Of a stretch of DNA of 64,000 nt, positions 20,752 through 32,524 are shown piece after piece. The stretch is from Skeletonema tropicum (Eukaryota; Bacillariophyta; Thalassiosirophyceae; Thalassiosirales; Thalassiosiraceae): positions 868,001-932,000 of the forward strand of contig CM074145.1 of the NCBI GenBank assembly GCA_037178625.1, in the 5' to 3' direction. The position numbers and the translations under genes were made by a program. Every line of letters starts with the position of its first letter. The stretch's first letter is position 1. The notes below the pieces were generated by a model that saw nothing but the letters and a program-made list of their open reading frames with translations, was not told the origin of the DNA and did not search any database.

Positions 20752-21337
20752 TGACTTTCAGTCCCGAATCGTTCTGATCTAGTGCTTGTATTATGACTAA
20801 TCCTGTGTTACTGCCACTCGACCTCTGTGCATTATGTCGTGTAAAAGGGGGTGCTACTGTTTTGTAGGAGGGACGCACGCTCTCCCTGAACATTGCCATG
20901 GTACACTCCTACAGTACTGGGATGTGTGTTGGTAGTTGATGTTGAATCCTCAGTCCTCGCTCTATGCAAACTGCGTCTTAGTCTTCGAGACGCACGGCGA
21001 CTTCTCCTATGCAACGTGTATGAGATGAGGATGCCTACAATGATGAGGCACATTCCTAACGAAATTATTGCAACTCTGTTCGATTCATTTCTGTCCCTGA
21101 AATACAGATGTTGTGCAAATGTTGAACTGTTAGTGATAAAACATTTGTCTGAGTCGTTGCAGCAATTTTGGATTACTTACTTTCCGCTCAGTGTCGACAT
21201 CATTATTCCCCTCTGCATTAAGCCCAAACGTATTCTAATTCGATGAATAATAGATCTGATCTGTTCAGATGCTCTTGCAACTGTAGACTCGTTATCTTCT
21301 TCGCCAGCAGCGTGTCTTGTGCCTAAATAGGCACTCT
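20752..21337. other. Intergenic between convergent genes
   Basis: Only short frames without composition or motif support. No repeat or RNA gene was recognised. Confidence 0.45.
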
Positions 21338-23162
21338 TCAAATCGTCCTCAGTCTAAATCTAGTAACGGCATTTCTAGTGAACATACCTCCCAATGCTAC
21401 ACTTGGGCTACGGGATATGCCACAGATGCCGCTTACGCCTTTCTTTCCGCCAATCCTCGCCATTTTCACATACCCCGACTCTCCCCAGCCGCTCCCCCAA
21501 CTATTACGGCAGATGAAATACTATCACGTGAAAGCTCATTAGCTGACAGGTAGATTAACAGCAAGAATCAAACATCAACTGCCCGAAATATTAGGTATTC
21601 TTACCTTCAATTTAGTGCCATCTTTTGCTTCCTCTTCTCCATAACCTACGACGAGCATGGCATGATCTGCCACGAGATGGTTGCACCGACTGCCTTCAGT
21701 ACTTGTAAACACTCCTCCAGAGTACTGATAAAAAGGAAGGATCATACGCACCCAGTCCGACGGCAACTGGACCTATGTAACGAATCACTTTTTCCATATT
21801 GTCTTCATGATCTTCTGTTAATATCCCCCACGATTCCACTGTTGCAATTGGTTCACCAACCTTGTGCAGGTTGCACGTATTTTGCGCCCCAACATAGGGG
21901 TAATTCTTGGTTGAAGTAACTCCGTATTTGTGAAGAAAATTGAAAGCTAGAAGTGGATTCCCACCAGCACACCCCTGATCATATCTTCTATCGCAGTCAA
22001 GAAGTTCTTGAACGGAAAGATCAGCTATATCAATTGATTTCCGTTCCACCTGCTGAGCAGCAAGGACAGCAAGAGTCCGTGAATCTTCAAAATCTGCATC
22101 GCCTTCTTTTAAGGTAAAGTCGCTTTCTACCTCCTCTTCACCAAGGTAACGCTTGGTAGAAGTAGTTGTTTTAATTTTCAAAGCCTCATTATACGCAGTT
22201 TCATACCCGATATAGGCCATGTTTCGAGCAATCGAAGACTCCATCGTCCCCAGCGCTGATATTGCCCAACATGATCCACAGATGCCTTGATCCAGCGGAG
22301 GGTGAACAATCGGAACCCCATCAGGATTGTCCTCAGTAGCCCAATTCAAATAGGTTTTGTAAGGATCGTTGATGTCACTACCGCCACTGTTATCATTTTG
22401 ATCACTTTTCAACCCTCCCAATTCATTTTGCTTCTCGAGTAAGAATGAATCACTCTTCTTATGATCACGCTTCGCCTTCTTTGATGGTTTACGATGACGA
22501 TGTGACGATGAATGCTTATTAGAGGACAGTTGCTCCCCACCAACCCACCACCACGACTCTTTAATTGAGTGAATTATATCCTCAAAGAATGATGTTTGCT
22601 TCTGCCTACGTTGTATCTTTGCACCAACATCCATGATGAATTGTTCATCGTTTAGGTGGAGAAACATTGGATCATCAAAATTATGAACCATCATAGGAGG
22701 GTGTTGTTGTGTAGGCAGTGGAAAGTTGCTCAATGGCACATCTGAAAATTGATTTAGTGCCACTTTATGATTCATTCGTTCATCGTTATTATGTTGATTG
22801 ATGAAGATGACATTGTGTAGAAACGCTTCGTGTCTTGTGCTTATATCTTTCATTTCATGACTATGAACTGTGTCGAAATCGCCATTATTTGCGTTATTAG
22901 TCCATGCATCCCAAAATCGACGTTCTTTTGATGAATGAGCTGGTCGATTGTAATGCGATGCATGCTGTCTGAGTAGAGCGAGGCAATCACTCGTGTAACC
23001 GTGAGGAGGATGAAGAAGATTCTCATTGAGTGATGGTGAAAATATTCCGTCCTTCATGTCATCTTGACGGCTGAGAATCAAACTTCGGGCCAGGGGCGAG
23101 GTGGCGCATGAAGCAATGAGTGTGTTGTCGTATGTGAATGGTGCTTCGTGAGGGTGAGGCAT
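21338..23162 (-). CDS. Papain-like cysteine protease (C1A) with one frameshift
   Basis: Minus strand. The N-terminal half carries a propeptide with an I29-like segment ([13 protein letters not shown] ... [10 protein letters not shown]). The protease domain follows: [22 protein letters not shown] holds the oxyanion Gln and catalytic Cys, and [18 protein letters not shown] is a typical C1A stretch. The frame then breaks at an A5 run (21730-21734; T5 in sense). With one T less it continues [14 protein letters not shown] to the catalytic His in [11 protein letters not shown]. An 84-bp intron (21604-21521) leads to the last exon (21520-21338): [24 protein letters not shown]... with the catalytic Asn. 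All catalytic residues are present, so a homopolymer sequencing error is quite possible. A long insert between Cys and the LLDC motif is unusual. No signal peptide is obvious at this start. Confidence 0.8.
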
Positions 23163-23441
23163 GGTGTACTATTGTGTAGATGATGTTGTAGTTTGTAGTG
23201 ACCTTAATAGTGACCGCATCTCTTCACCATGATTACTTATATGGTTGTTCATTATTTAGATATTTCTCTGTGGGAATTTAGAGTTTAGGCATTTGCTACG
23301 CACGTGAGCTAACTTGACAACTTTTTCGACAGTATGGATTATGTCTCATGTAAACCTCCCGACACATTGGTCGTCTCAGAATTTCGCTACGAGAGGAACA
23401 GCCGCACAAATAAACTATGCTGAGCGATTGCTTCTCAGTAT

Positions 23442-24732
23442 GTGGAAGGAGTATTGCACTCAGCAGCAACCACGATGAAATCCAGTCGGTTGTTTCTCTT
23501 CCTAATTCATGTTAGTCCTCTTGCATTATCAATGAATCATCATCTCCATTGTTGTTTTGCTCTGTGTCAGTCGATCATTCCTCTTGGGAGATCCATCCCA
23601 AAACGAATACATCACCATCATCGACACAATCTTTCGTTCAACACAAGAACATCATTCAACAATATTGACAACAACAACAACAACAACAACATTAAAATGT
23701 CATCGATGTCGGCCCATAGAGAAAGACGCATATCAGGCTCAAGCAGTGGCAACAACGCATCATCCAACAATACATCAACAGTACAATTGAATTTGATCAT
23801 CACTGCGGAGGAAGCAGCCCGTCAAAAACGACGTGGACAAGCGAAACGGCGTATGGAAAAGGCAGCACGGAGAGAGAACCGTATAGCGCAGCTCGAAATC
23901 ATTGATAGTGGCAGTGACAATAATGGGCTGACTGATTCTGAAAGTGCCGAATTAGAGGGATTATTACGAACACGTGAGAATTTCGAAGAGCAGTACGATG
24001 CAGAGAACTTTTCCGAAGAGCATGTGGAGTTTAAGCGATTGCATAATGAAGCTTTTGCTGCGTTGGCTAGATTTTGTCAGAGTGATCGAAACAGGCGGAG
24101 TATTGCTTCCGCTGCTGCCGCTGTTGATAATGAACACAAAGATCCAAATGTCTTTTATCTTGATGGACCGGATACTGCCACTTCGTTAGCTTTGATCGAG
24201 AAGCATGGGTTTGATCCATCATGCTGCTATGTGGCAAATCGACATTTGTCAACATGTAAGATATTACAACAGCATCTGCCGGAAGAGAATGTCATTCATG
24301 CCACGGCTGCCGAAGGCCTTGACGCCGCCAAGTATCGATGAAAGTGATTACAAAAGCGACATTGATTATAATGGTTCATCCTTCTCAGATGTAGATTTTG
24401 CTTGCTATTACTTTGATGGATGTGGTGGATTCACTCCACATATCATTGGGATGATGTCAGCTGCTCTTATACGGCCAGAAGCAACAAGGTTGAATAATTT
24501 GCATATTCCCAAAACTACAGCAATTGGATATAGTCTGATGGGAGGGAATAGAGATGTAATTGAGAAAGAGATGGATATCAATCGTGCATTGTCGAATATT
24601 GCTCGTACAAGAGGGATGCGGACACGGCATGTGCTGGATGATCCGTGGCGTTATGGTGTTCCGGCCGAGATCGCCAAAACGGAAGGTGGTACTTTTACAA
24701 GCTGGATGATCTTGGAGGAGGAAGAAGTTTGA
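23442..24732 (+). CDS. Unknown protein with Rossmann/methyltransferase-like C-terminal half, frameshifted
   Basis: The first frame (23442-24341) has a hydrophobic start (Met at 23475, MKSSRLFLFLIHVSPLALS), a His/Asn-rich stretch, and a basic coiled-coil region (EEAARQKRRGQAKRRMEKAARRENR). It then reads FYLDGPDTATSLALIEKHGFDPSCCYVANRH. After a one-base shift near 24325-24340 the protein continues SIDESDYKSDIDYNG...FACYYFDGCGGFTPHIIGMMSAAL to 24732. The 'YLDG...T...L...G....V.N' and 'D.ac.YFDGCGG.TP' pattern resembles a SAM-dependent methyltransferase fold, but no family is identified. The 3' end, from 24368, lies inside the left arm of the large palindrome, and a copy of it sits on the other arm. 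Confidence 0.5.
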
Positions 24733-25475
24733 GTAGAGCTTAACTCTGTACATCTATTGTTGCGCATTCCTTGATTGGTACTTTCCAATCCTGAATTGTT
24801 CTTGTCGTGCAGAGATAGAATGCCATTATAGATAGCAAGAAATTGCCAGCTCCAGAGTAAATTGCGCAAACGTGAACATGTCACAAAACTTTCAGGCCAA
24901 GGATAAAATGTATCGATGGACTTCAGAATAGATAGCAGTATTGGAAGTAACCATACTCCTTATCCTATTAAAAAAATAACAGTGTATCATCACAACAACA
25001 ACAACAACTTGGATTGAACAAACAACATGGACGGAACTCTTTGAGATTTGAGATGGGCGTCACGAGAAAAAGGGATATCCTTATCTCTTCCTGGAAGCCG
25101 GAAAGTCTTTTTGGACACGTCAGAGATAAATACATATGTAGGCCTTTTATATTATTTATTGACTCTTTTGCAAATTATTCCCGCCAAAAATCCTTTTGCG
25201 TGTCTGTGAGCAACACTGCGCTGGTCTCTGTGGACACGTCAGAGGTACAATGAGAAGGCCTTTTTTTTTACAGACACGTTCTCGAGCGTGTCTCTGTCAC
25301 GCTGATTCATATAAGTAGCGCGATTTTGAGTGAAAGTGGTGGTACGGTAAAGTCAGATGATATTAGGGCTTATCTACATACCTACATACGAAATCAACCA
25401 TTTTTACCGGCCCTCCACCGCACAAAACACCACCTCCATGGTGATCATTCGGCGTACTCTAGTACCTTAGGAAGT

Positions 25476-25560
25476 GCTTGTGATCACGGTTTGCCTGGCA
25501 TAAATCGCTTGTTCAATATCATTAGAAGCGATTTATGCCAGCTAAACCGTGATCATAAGC
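25476..25560. repeat. Long hairpin (35-bp stem)
   Basis: GCTTGTGATCACGGTTTG... (25476-25510) pairs with 25526-25560 (3 mismatches, about 15-nt loop). The mirror copy lies near 28051-28135. It may be a small MITE or an RNA hairpin. There is no expression evidence. Confidence 0.6.
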
Positions 25561-25669
25561 AATATTGAGAGAGCTAGAGCGCATTTTCAGTACACAGGTG
25601 ACGACGGTTGACGACGCCGAATTTCAACAGCCTGTCGGTCCTTTGAAAGGATTTTCGAGGTCCTCTACA

Positions 25670-25732
25670 GCAATGATACTCGGCCAATCGATACAATATA
25701 TTTATTAGAGTATACCGACCGAGTATCATTGC
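25670..25732. repeat. Hairpin with GCAATGATACTCGG stem
   Basis: A 14-bp perfect inverted repeat (25670-25683 and 25719-25732) with an AT-rich loop. It is also present on the right arm. Confidence 0.5.
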
Positions 25733-25988
25733 CACAGCCACCCCCAAAGTCTCTCGATGCACTGCCTTGCGGTCAAAATTCGACGCATCATCACAACATT
25801 TGACCCCCTATCCGAAGGGCCTCTCGTTGTAATTATTAATGTTCTGACCAAATAATCTTGTCATTATATATTACGAGAGAGCCCTAAATGTGCTAGAAGA
25901 GAGAAGAGATAAGCAGTGTATAGGCGCCTGCACGCCAGCTGAAAGAGAGGCGGTAACCGCAGGAAGTCAGGCATCATCGATTTTCGAG

Positions 25989-26028
25989 GCCGACCCCATG
26001 CCTGCGAAAGGCAGGCGATGGGGTCGGC
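25989..26028. repeat. Strong GC-rich hairpin with GAAA loop
   Basis: GCCGACCCCAT pairs with ATGGGGTCGGC, and an inner GCCTGC/GCAGGC stem closes a GAAAG loop. It is compact, RNA-like and duplicated on the other arm. I could not match it to a known ribozyme core. Confidence 0.55.
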
Positions 26029-26287
26029 GGCAGATTCGTCTCACTACAATACTCTATGTTGCTATTAAAAGCTATAATTCTTTTCTTTCGCATTGCTAGC
26101 AGTTTCATTGCTTAAGCGGGCAGCGCATTGCTTTATTCTTTATTCGATCAATCGAATGATTGCTTTTGTAGTATGACTGTGCGACGCGAAACGATTGTAA
26201 CAGTTGTAACGATTCGAACTTTTTGGGTAAAAAAATGTAACAATGACGTAACACGCTAGATAAATTTAAAATTCATTCGAAGATTAA

Positions 26288-27312
26288 CAGATGCGCAATC
26301 TATGTATACTAACATCGACACAGATCATGCGCTCCAAGTCATCAGCAACTGGCTCGATGAATTAGCCTCCTCCGGTAAACTAGCAAGCAATGGACTCTCC
26401 TCCTTTCCTATTGCCGCAATCAAAGAAGCTCTTTCGCTGGTCATGAAAAACAACATCTTCGAATTTGGTGATATGTACTTCAAACAACTAACTGGTACAG
26501 CAATGGGAACTAGTGCAGCATGTATGTGGGCTACAATCTACTTTGCAATCCATGAAGAATTCCTCCTTAATAAATATTCCAATGATCTCCTCCTCTACAA
26601 GCGTTTCATCGACGATATGAAAGGAATATGGATTGGTACCAACCTACGATATGCACAATTTCAATATGATACTGATAACTTCGGATCCCTACGATGGGAC
26701 TTTGAGCCCCTATCAACATCTGTTAACTTCCTCGATCTCACTATCACCATTGGACCATCGCAACAAATTCAAACACGTACATTCCAAAAAGCCTGCAATC
26801 TCTACCAATATCTCCCGCCGCATTCAGCACACTCTCCACAAATTATGAAAGGTGTCACCTACAGTCTATTGCGTCAGTACAAGCGCCAAAACTCCCTTGA
26901 ATCTGACTACATCAATCAATCTAAATTACTCTTCAAAAGACTAGTACAACGCGGCTGGGACTCACACGTCATCAAGCAGTACATCCTACAAGCAGATGCA
27001 CGCCTACGATCTATCGAATCAAATGCAAATGCAATACAACAACCAACAGAGCCTACTCTTACCAACAAAGAATTGGCCATCCTCCACTGGACATTCCATC
27101 CAAATGATATCCCTCGTAAACTACTTCGGTGTCTCTACGACACCCACTGCAAAGAAGTCTTCGAACAAGATCTACGAATTCAGAAGTTTATTATTGCCTA
27201 TCATGGAGCCCCAACGATACGATCAGCTGTGACGAAAGCAAAACTGATACAAGAACCCGGCAAAGAGGCCAGTAAGTATTTTGATGGGGAGCCCGATCCT
27301 GACTGATCGAGC
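26288..27312 (+). mobile_element. Truncated Penelope-like reverse transcriptase fragment
   Basis: An uninterrupted frame runs to a stop at 27306 and starts inside the reverse transcriptase, at motif A (DAQSMYTNID). Downstream are FKQLTGTAMGTSAACMWATIYFAIHEE and FKRFIDD-type motif C (YKRFIDDMKGIW), then FLDLTITI, the order and wording seen in Penelope-like (PLE) RTs. The finger region and any GIY-YIG endonuclease are missing. The fragment is bordered by an 11-bp direct repeat, TTCGAAGATTA, at 26276-26286 and 27313-27323, and sits exactly between the palindrome arms. It cannot encode a complete enzyme. PLE assignment is by motif recognition; a related stramenopile RT clade is possible. Confidence 0.75.
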
Positions 27313-27323
27313 TTCGAAGATTA

Positions 27324-29241
27324 TTAATCTTCGAATGAATTTTAAATTTATCTAGCGTGTTACGTCATTGTTACATTTTTTTACCCAAAAAGTTCGAATC
27401 GTTACAAATGTTACAATCGTTTCGCGTCGCACAGTCATACTACAAAAGCAATCATTCGATTGATCGAATAAAGAATAAAGCAATGCGCTGCCCGCTTAAG
27501 CAATGAAACTGCTAGCAATGCGAAAGAAAAGAATTATAGCTTTTAATAGCAACATAGAGTATTGTAGTGAGACGAATCTGCCGCCGACCCCATCGCCTGC
27601 CTTTCGCAGGCATGGGGTCGGCCTCGAAAATCGATGATGCCTGACTTCCTGCGGTTACCGCCTCTCTTTCAGCTGGCGTGCAGGCGCCTATACACTGCTT
27701 ATCTCTTCTCTCTTCTAGCACATTTAGGGCTCTCTCGTAATATATAATGACAAGATTATTTGGTCAGAACATTAATAATTACAACGAGAGGCCCTTCGGA
27801 TAGGGGGTCAAATGTTGTGATGATGCGTCGAATTTTGACCGCAAGGCAGTGCATCGAGAGACTTTGGGGGTGGCTGTGGCAATGATACTCGGTCGGTATA
27901 CTCTAATAAATATATTGTATCGATTGGCCGAGTATCATTGCTGTAGAGGACCTCGAAAATCCTTTCAAAGGACCGACAGGCTGTTGAAATTCGGCGTCGT
28001 CAACCGTCGTCACCTGTGTACTGAAAATGCGCTCTAGCTCTCTCAATATTGCTTATGATCACGGTTTAGCTGGCATAAATCGCTTCTAATGATATTGAAC
28101 AAGCGATTTATGCCAGGCAAACCGTGATCACAAGCACTTCCTAAGGTACTAGAGTACGCCGAATGATCACCATGGAGGTGGTGTTTTGTGCGGTGGAGGG
28201 CCGGTAAAAATGGTTGATTTCGTATGTAGGTATGTAGATAAGCCCTAATATCATCTGACTTTACCGTACCACCACTTTCACTCAAAATCGCGCTACTTAT
28301 ATGAATCAGCGTGACAGAGACACGCTCGAGAACGTGTCTGTAAAAAAAAAGGCCTTCTCATTGTACCTCTGACGTGTCCACAGAGACCAGCGCAGTGTTG
28401 CTCACAGACACGCAAAAGGATTTTTGGCGGGAATAATTTGCAAAAGAGTCAATAAATAATATAAAAGGCCTACATATTTATCTCTGACGTGTCCAAAAAG
28501 ACTTTCCGGCTTCCAGGAAGAGATAAGGATATCCCTTTTTCTCGTGACGCCCATCTCAAATCTCAAAGAGTTCCGTCCATCCATGTTGTTTGTTCAATCC
28601 AAGTTGTTGTTGTTGTTGTGATGATACACTGTTATTTTTTTAATAGGATAAGGAGTATGGTTACTTCCAATACTGCTATCTATTCTGAAGTCCATCGATA
28701 CATTTTATCCTTGGCCTGAAATTTTGTGACATGTTCACGTTTGCGCAATTTACTCTGGAGCTGGCAATTTCTTGCTATCTATAATGGCATTCTATCTCTG
28801 CACGACAAGAACAATTCAGGATTGGAAAGTACCAATCAAGAATGCGCAACAATAGATGTACAGAGTTAAGCTCTACTCAAACTTCTTCCTCCTCCAAGAT
28901 CATCCAGCTTGTAAAAGTACCACCTTCCGTTTTGGCGATCTCGGCCGGAACACCATAACGCCACGGATCATCCAGCACATGCCGTGTCCGCATTCCTCTT
29001 GTACGAGCAATATTCGACAATGCACGATTGATATCCATCTCTTTCTCAATTACATCTCTATTCCCTCCCATGAGACTATATCCAATTGCTGTAGTTTTGG
29101 GAATGTGCAAATTATTCAACCTTGTTGCTTCTGGCCGTATAAGAGCAGCTGACATCATCCCAATGATATGTGGAGTGAATCCACCACATCCATCAAAGTA
29201 ATAGCAAGCAAAATCTACATCTGAGAAGGATGAACCATTAT
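27324..29241 (-). repeat. Right arm of the palindrome
   Basis: Inverted near-identical copy of 24368-26287. Its outer end, 28877-29241 read on the minus strand, repeats the 3' end of the 23442 gene. The duplication boundary falls inside that gene's coding region, after which unrelated DNA begins (AAAAAAACGCTAATAAAAG). Confidence 0.92.
28877..29241 (-). pseudogene. Duplicated 3' end of the 23442 gene, lacking its 5' part
   Basis: Encodes the C-terminal stretch from SSFSDVDFACYYFDGCGGFTPHIIGMMSAAL through TFTSWMILEEEEV, the same protein end as in 24205-24732. There is no start or upstream exon, so it is a truncated, presumably non-functional copy. Confidence 0.8.
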
Positions 29242-29828
29242 TAAAAAAACGCTAATAAAAGTTGGCCGTTTGTTAGGCAAAATGGACTGGTAGGTCTACA
29301 ATAGGAATTGGTATATCCTCATGCGAACTCAAAAACGGCCGTTTTAAGTCACGCACCACCTCGCCCAACGACTTCGGACTCAACATGAATCGATGACTTG
29401 TGATGATCTGACAGAAACCACATCAGTGTTAGGTTCCGTAGAAGTTACGGCAGCAGCTGACAGCTTCCTCGTGAAGCTTCTACTTCAATGAAATATAATG
29501 AAATCTGATCTAAACAATATAAAACAATTGTTTACTCTTTAGAAGCTTACAAACGAGGCAGGTTCCTCAAGTGTTTCGAGACACGTTCTCTGACGTGGCA
29601 GGACGTAGCAGACATTTCTGAGCGTTTGAAAAGTGCTGACACCGAGTTTGAACAATGCAATCAAACGCGAGCCATCAATCACTTTCCAATTTTCCAGCTT
29701 CTCTGATTCATGCCATCATAAATAATTGATTGGCCATGACACATAAGGCATCATAATAAACCCAGCAGCACTACAATTCCAATTCCAGATACAGCAGAGA
29801 TACACCTTAGAATACACAAGAGAATATT
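29242..29828. other. Intergenic with diverged repeat relative
   Basis: Around 29288-29330 the sequence GGTCTACAATAGGAATT..TATA.CC..TGCGAA is an inverted, diverged relative of the 116-bp repeats at 6409 and 8848, set between GGCCGTTT and AAACGGCCGTTTT inverted motifs. The rest probably contains the CCCH gene promoter. Confidence 0.5.
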
Positions 29829-31775
29829 ATGATGCTGCGCACTCAAACTCCGATTCCTTGTCGAACTCGGTCGACTTCCCCTAGATCAACAGCCGTGTCG
29901 CTGTCTTATGTTGATGTTGCGAATCACCCCATCACCCTTGATGAGCTTGGGTGTGGGAGCTCAAAGATCCTACAGAGCAGACCAGCCGCGACAAGCTCCC
30001 TGTACGCTGATGCAGTGCGCCAAGACGTTGCCTATCGTTATGTTATCTCGCCATCGCCATCACCACCACCACCTCTGCTGCTGGGTGTCCCTCAAGCCGC
30101 AGCCGGACTTGATGTTGCGTTGCTCCATCAAACCACCTCCGTTCTAGTCAGAGTACCAGTTGTTCATGGTCCACTCGCTCCCACCACATCTGCATTCTGC
30201 CAAGAAATCCAGCCCACGGCTGCGGTCACTCACGCTGCGGCTGCGGTCGTCAACTCAGACAGCTCGTCACCGGGAGCTTCTCCTCACAGTCAGCGCCGCC
30301 TCCGCTCCTCCTAGGCATAGTAGAAAATCCAAGGACTTTAAAACCCATACCGCCTTGTGCAGGAATGGCCCTGGTTGCAATTGGCTTAAGAAGAACAACT
30401 GTGACTATGCTCATAGCGAAGAAGAGTTGAGGCGTTTCTTCTTGTCGGAATTGAGGGAGGCAAATAATGACAAGGACTACCTAGTCAACGTTTGCCTCGA
30501 TCATGTCATGAATGGTTATTGGTAAGTGACACCTCGCACAAAATAATGACACTTCTACATTGAAAAAATGTCTTCACTCACTCTCACCTTCTTATTTGTC
30601 TCCACAACCACAGCCCCTTCGAGGAAAAGTGCTCTGCTCTACACGACCCCCATGTGAAAAGTCACGGGGGGACCAAGTGCGGCAAATGCTACGTCCGAGC
30701 CACACGTGCAGGCAAGTTTCGTCAAATTTATAACCTCCGGAATAGGCACCTCAACAGCGTGACACAGGAAAACGTTCTTGTTCAAGACGCTTTGTGGCAA
30801 CTTAGGGATGATTTGGGCCGTGAGCATGATGACTTGCTTGTGTTTGAGATCACATGCAAATTCATTGCCAACACGCAAGAAGGCATCCATGACATTTTTG
30901 GCTCGCCTTTTGAAATCCAAAACGGCACAGAGAAGCTATCCAATGATCAGAAGATGGCCATCGCGTTGCGCATGCATCAAAAATCGCCATTCTCTGAGGC
31001 AGAGGACAACACCCACCAAGCCCATCTCAACTTCACTTTCGACAATAGCTCTGGGCAGTACCTCGACGGGAAGAAATGCAACGTTCTTCAAACTCGATGC
31101 TTCAAGGTCAACAGCTGGACTAACACTGTGGAAGAAGTACCATTGCAGTCTGCCTCGACTGATGTTGTCGTCGTCTCTGAGTTGGTCTTTGATGCAAAAG
31201 GATCCAAAAACGAGAATGGACCAACCTGCAAGCGCTCCCTTTGGTTCGACGCGGTTTTCGCCAAGGTCAACTCGAAAGAGGCGGCCGACAAGTTGAAAGC
31301 TGATGCTACTGTCCATAGTGTCCATAGCACGCCTTTCGTGTTAATGGAGCCCATCGATGATGACAAGGAGGGCCACGAGTTGATTCATTCCATCATGAGG
31401 GAGATGATTGAACGTAACGGTGGACTTTTGTCCACTGAAGTGCGCGATAAGTTCATTCTTTTGAACAATCACTACCGCATCCTCTCTTGGCCCAAGACCA
31501 AGGAGCCTACGGCCGAGGCAGCAGCCGCTCTAAAAACAATGGAGGGTCACGTGAACAGCCCTTACATTTGCGAGGGCGGTAAGGTCGAAGCTATCTGGGA
31601 ATCATTCAAGACCAACCTTGCCTCTGTTTCTGACAACAAGGCTCCCGAAGGCGGCAGTCGTCTAAAAGCCTTTCTTCGAGTCAAAGCAGGCATTCGCTCT
31701 ACCTCCGCCAAGTTGCCAAGGCTTCCCAAGAACTTCGAGAACATGGCCGATTTCCTTGCTCGTTATGCTGAGTAA
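29829..31775 (+). CDS. Tandem CCCH zinc-finger protein (TTP-type spacing)
   Basis: Exon 1 ends at 30521 and exon 2 is 30614-31775; the 92-bp intron splits the second finger. Finger 1 is C-x5-C-x7-C-x3-H in LCRNGPGCNWLKKNNCDYAH. Splicing TG|C creates CLDHVMNGYCPFEEKCSALH, an exact C-x8-C-x5-C-x3-H finger like tristetraprolin and other RNA-binding CCCH proteins. About 370 aa follow without a recognised domain (KCGKCYVRATRAGKFRQIYNLRNRHLN...). The 5' end is uncertain. The Pro/Ala/Ser-rich frame from 29829 ends at 30312, while the finger frame is open from 30148, so one indel near 30290-30310 or a different start is needed. The likely role is binding of mRNA and control of its stability; targets are unknown. 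Confidence 0.75.
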
Positions 31776-31979
31776 GAAAGTCCGCAGAATCCCATCATGA
31801 TGCTGTTGCGTGCTGCAAAGCATTTATTACGTTCAGCCTCTACTTATCAAGATCATTCATCATGATGCAACACATGTTTGCTACGCGCTACACTACGCTA
31901 CAAACCGTCTTTATTGACGCATCCATACCCACCAGATTTATATCTAGTGAAGCATCCATCGCTTTTCTATTCATCTTAT

Positions 31980-32290
31980 CCACCGCTCAGGTACTGAGCA
32001 TTATCAACGATCACGTCCATTACCATCGTTCCATTCATATCAATATACCCGCTCTGAACAAGAGCATAACCTACCACAATTTGCAGTACTGCATCTCATC
32101 CAAAAAGCACTAACAACGCTTTCCATCGTTTTATTCATTATTATACCACCGCTCTGAAATATGAGCAATCATCTACAACCTACCATAACCAGTGATCGGC
32201 GCCAAGTCTGATCGCATCATCTCCAACAAAGCAACTCTGCTTTAACTCGTTTTACTCCATTATATACCACCGCTCTTGAATTAGAGTACT
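31980..32290. repeat. Four spaced CCGCTC...GAGC mini-hairpins
   Basis: CACCGCTCAGG...CTGAGC (31982), CCCGCTCTGAACAAGAGC (32049), ACCGCTCTGAAATATGAGC (32150) and ACCGCTCTTGAATTAGAG (32270) share a motif. The last two are preceded by ATTATA(TA)CCACCGCTCT. They lie 70-120 bp apart in the 750-bp intergenic region 31776-32524. Meaning unknown. Confidence 0.4.
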
Positions 32291-32524
32291 TCTATCAAAA
32301 AAATCATATATTATATTTCCCCTTTGAATTTTCCACGCTACAGAGGGCCCTCAAGAGACAATTGAATTTTTACCTGCACTAGTTAAAATAAAGACTGTCT
32401 TTAATGGGCAACAAGTGTGTCTACTTTATCGTACATCGATCGCCTACTTACTTTCATGTTGCAGAGATACATACTCCTCTCTGAGACATGCTCCTCCCTA
32501 ATTCATTGTTCATACACTTTTTCA

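Larger units (their letters stand above)
24368..26287 (+). repeat. Left arm of a 4.9-kb palindrome
   Basis: About 1920 bp that recur in inverted orientation at 27324-29241. Spot comparison finds only scattered differences: one base near 24773, one substitution near 24537, a 4-bp difference near 25023-25030 and another near 25131-25140, and one substitution near 26204. The arm contains the last about 120 codons of the 23442 gene and about 1.55 kb of non-coding DNA with three hairpins. Short frames in the arm (for example 25890-26099) appear twice only because the arm is duplicated. Confidence 0.92.

Noticed and set aside
25980..26090. Possible hammerhead ribozyme of a Penelope-like element
   Set aside because: The GC-rich hairpin has a GAAA loop, but the required CUGANGA core is absent on both strands.
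25890..28285. Matching short ORFs on both arms (for example 25890-26099 and 27512-27721; 25326-25568 and 28043-28285)
   Set aside because: They are identical only because the palindrome arms are copies. There is no independent sign of coding selection and no recognisable domain.
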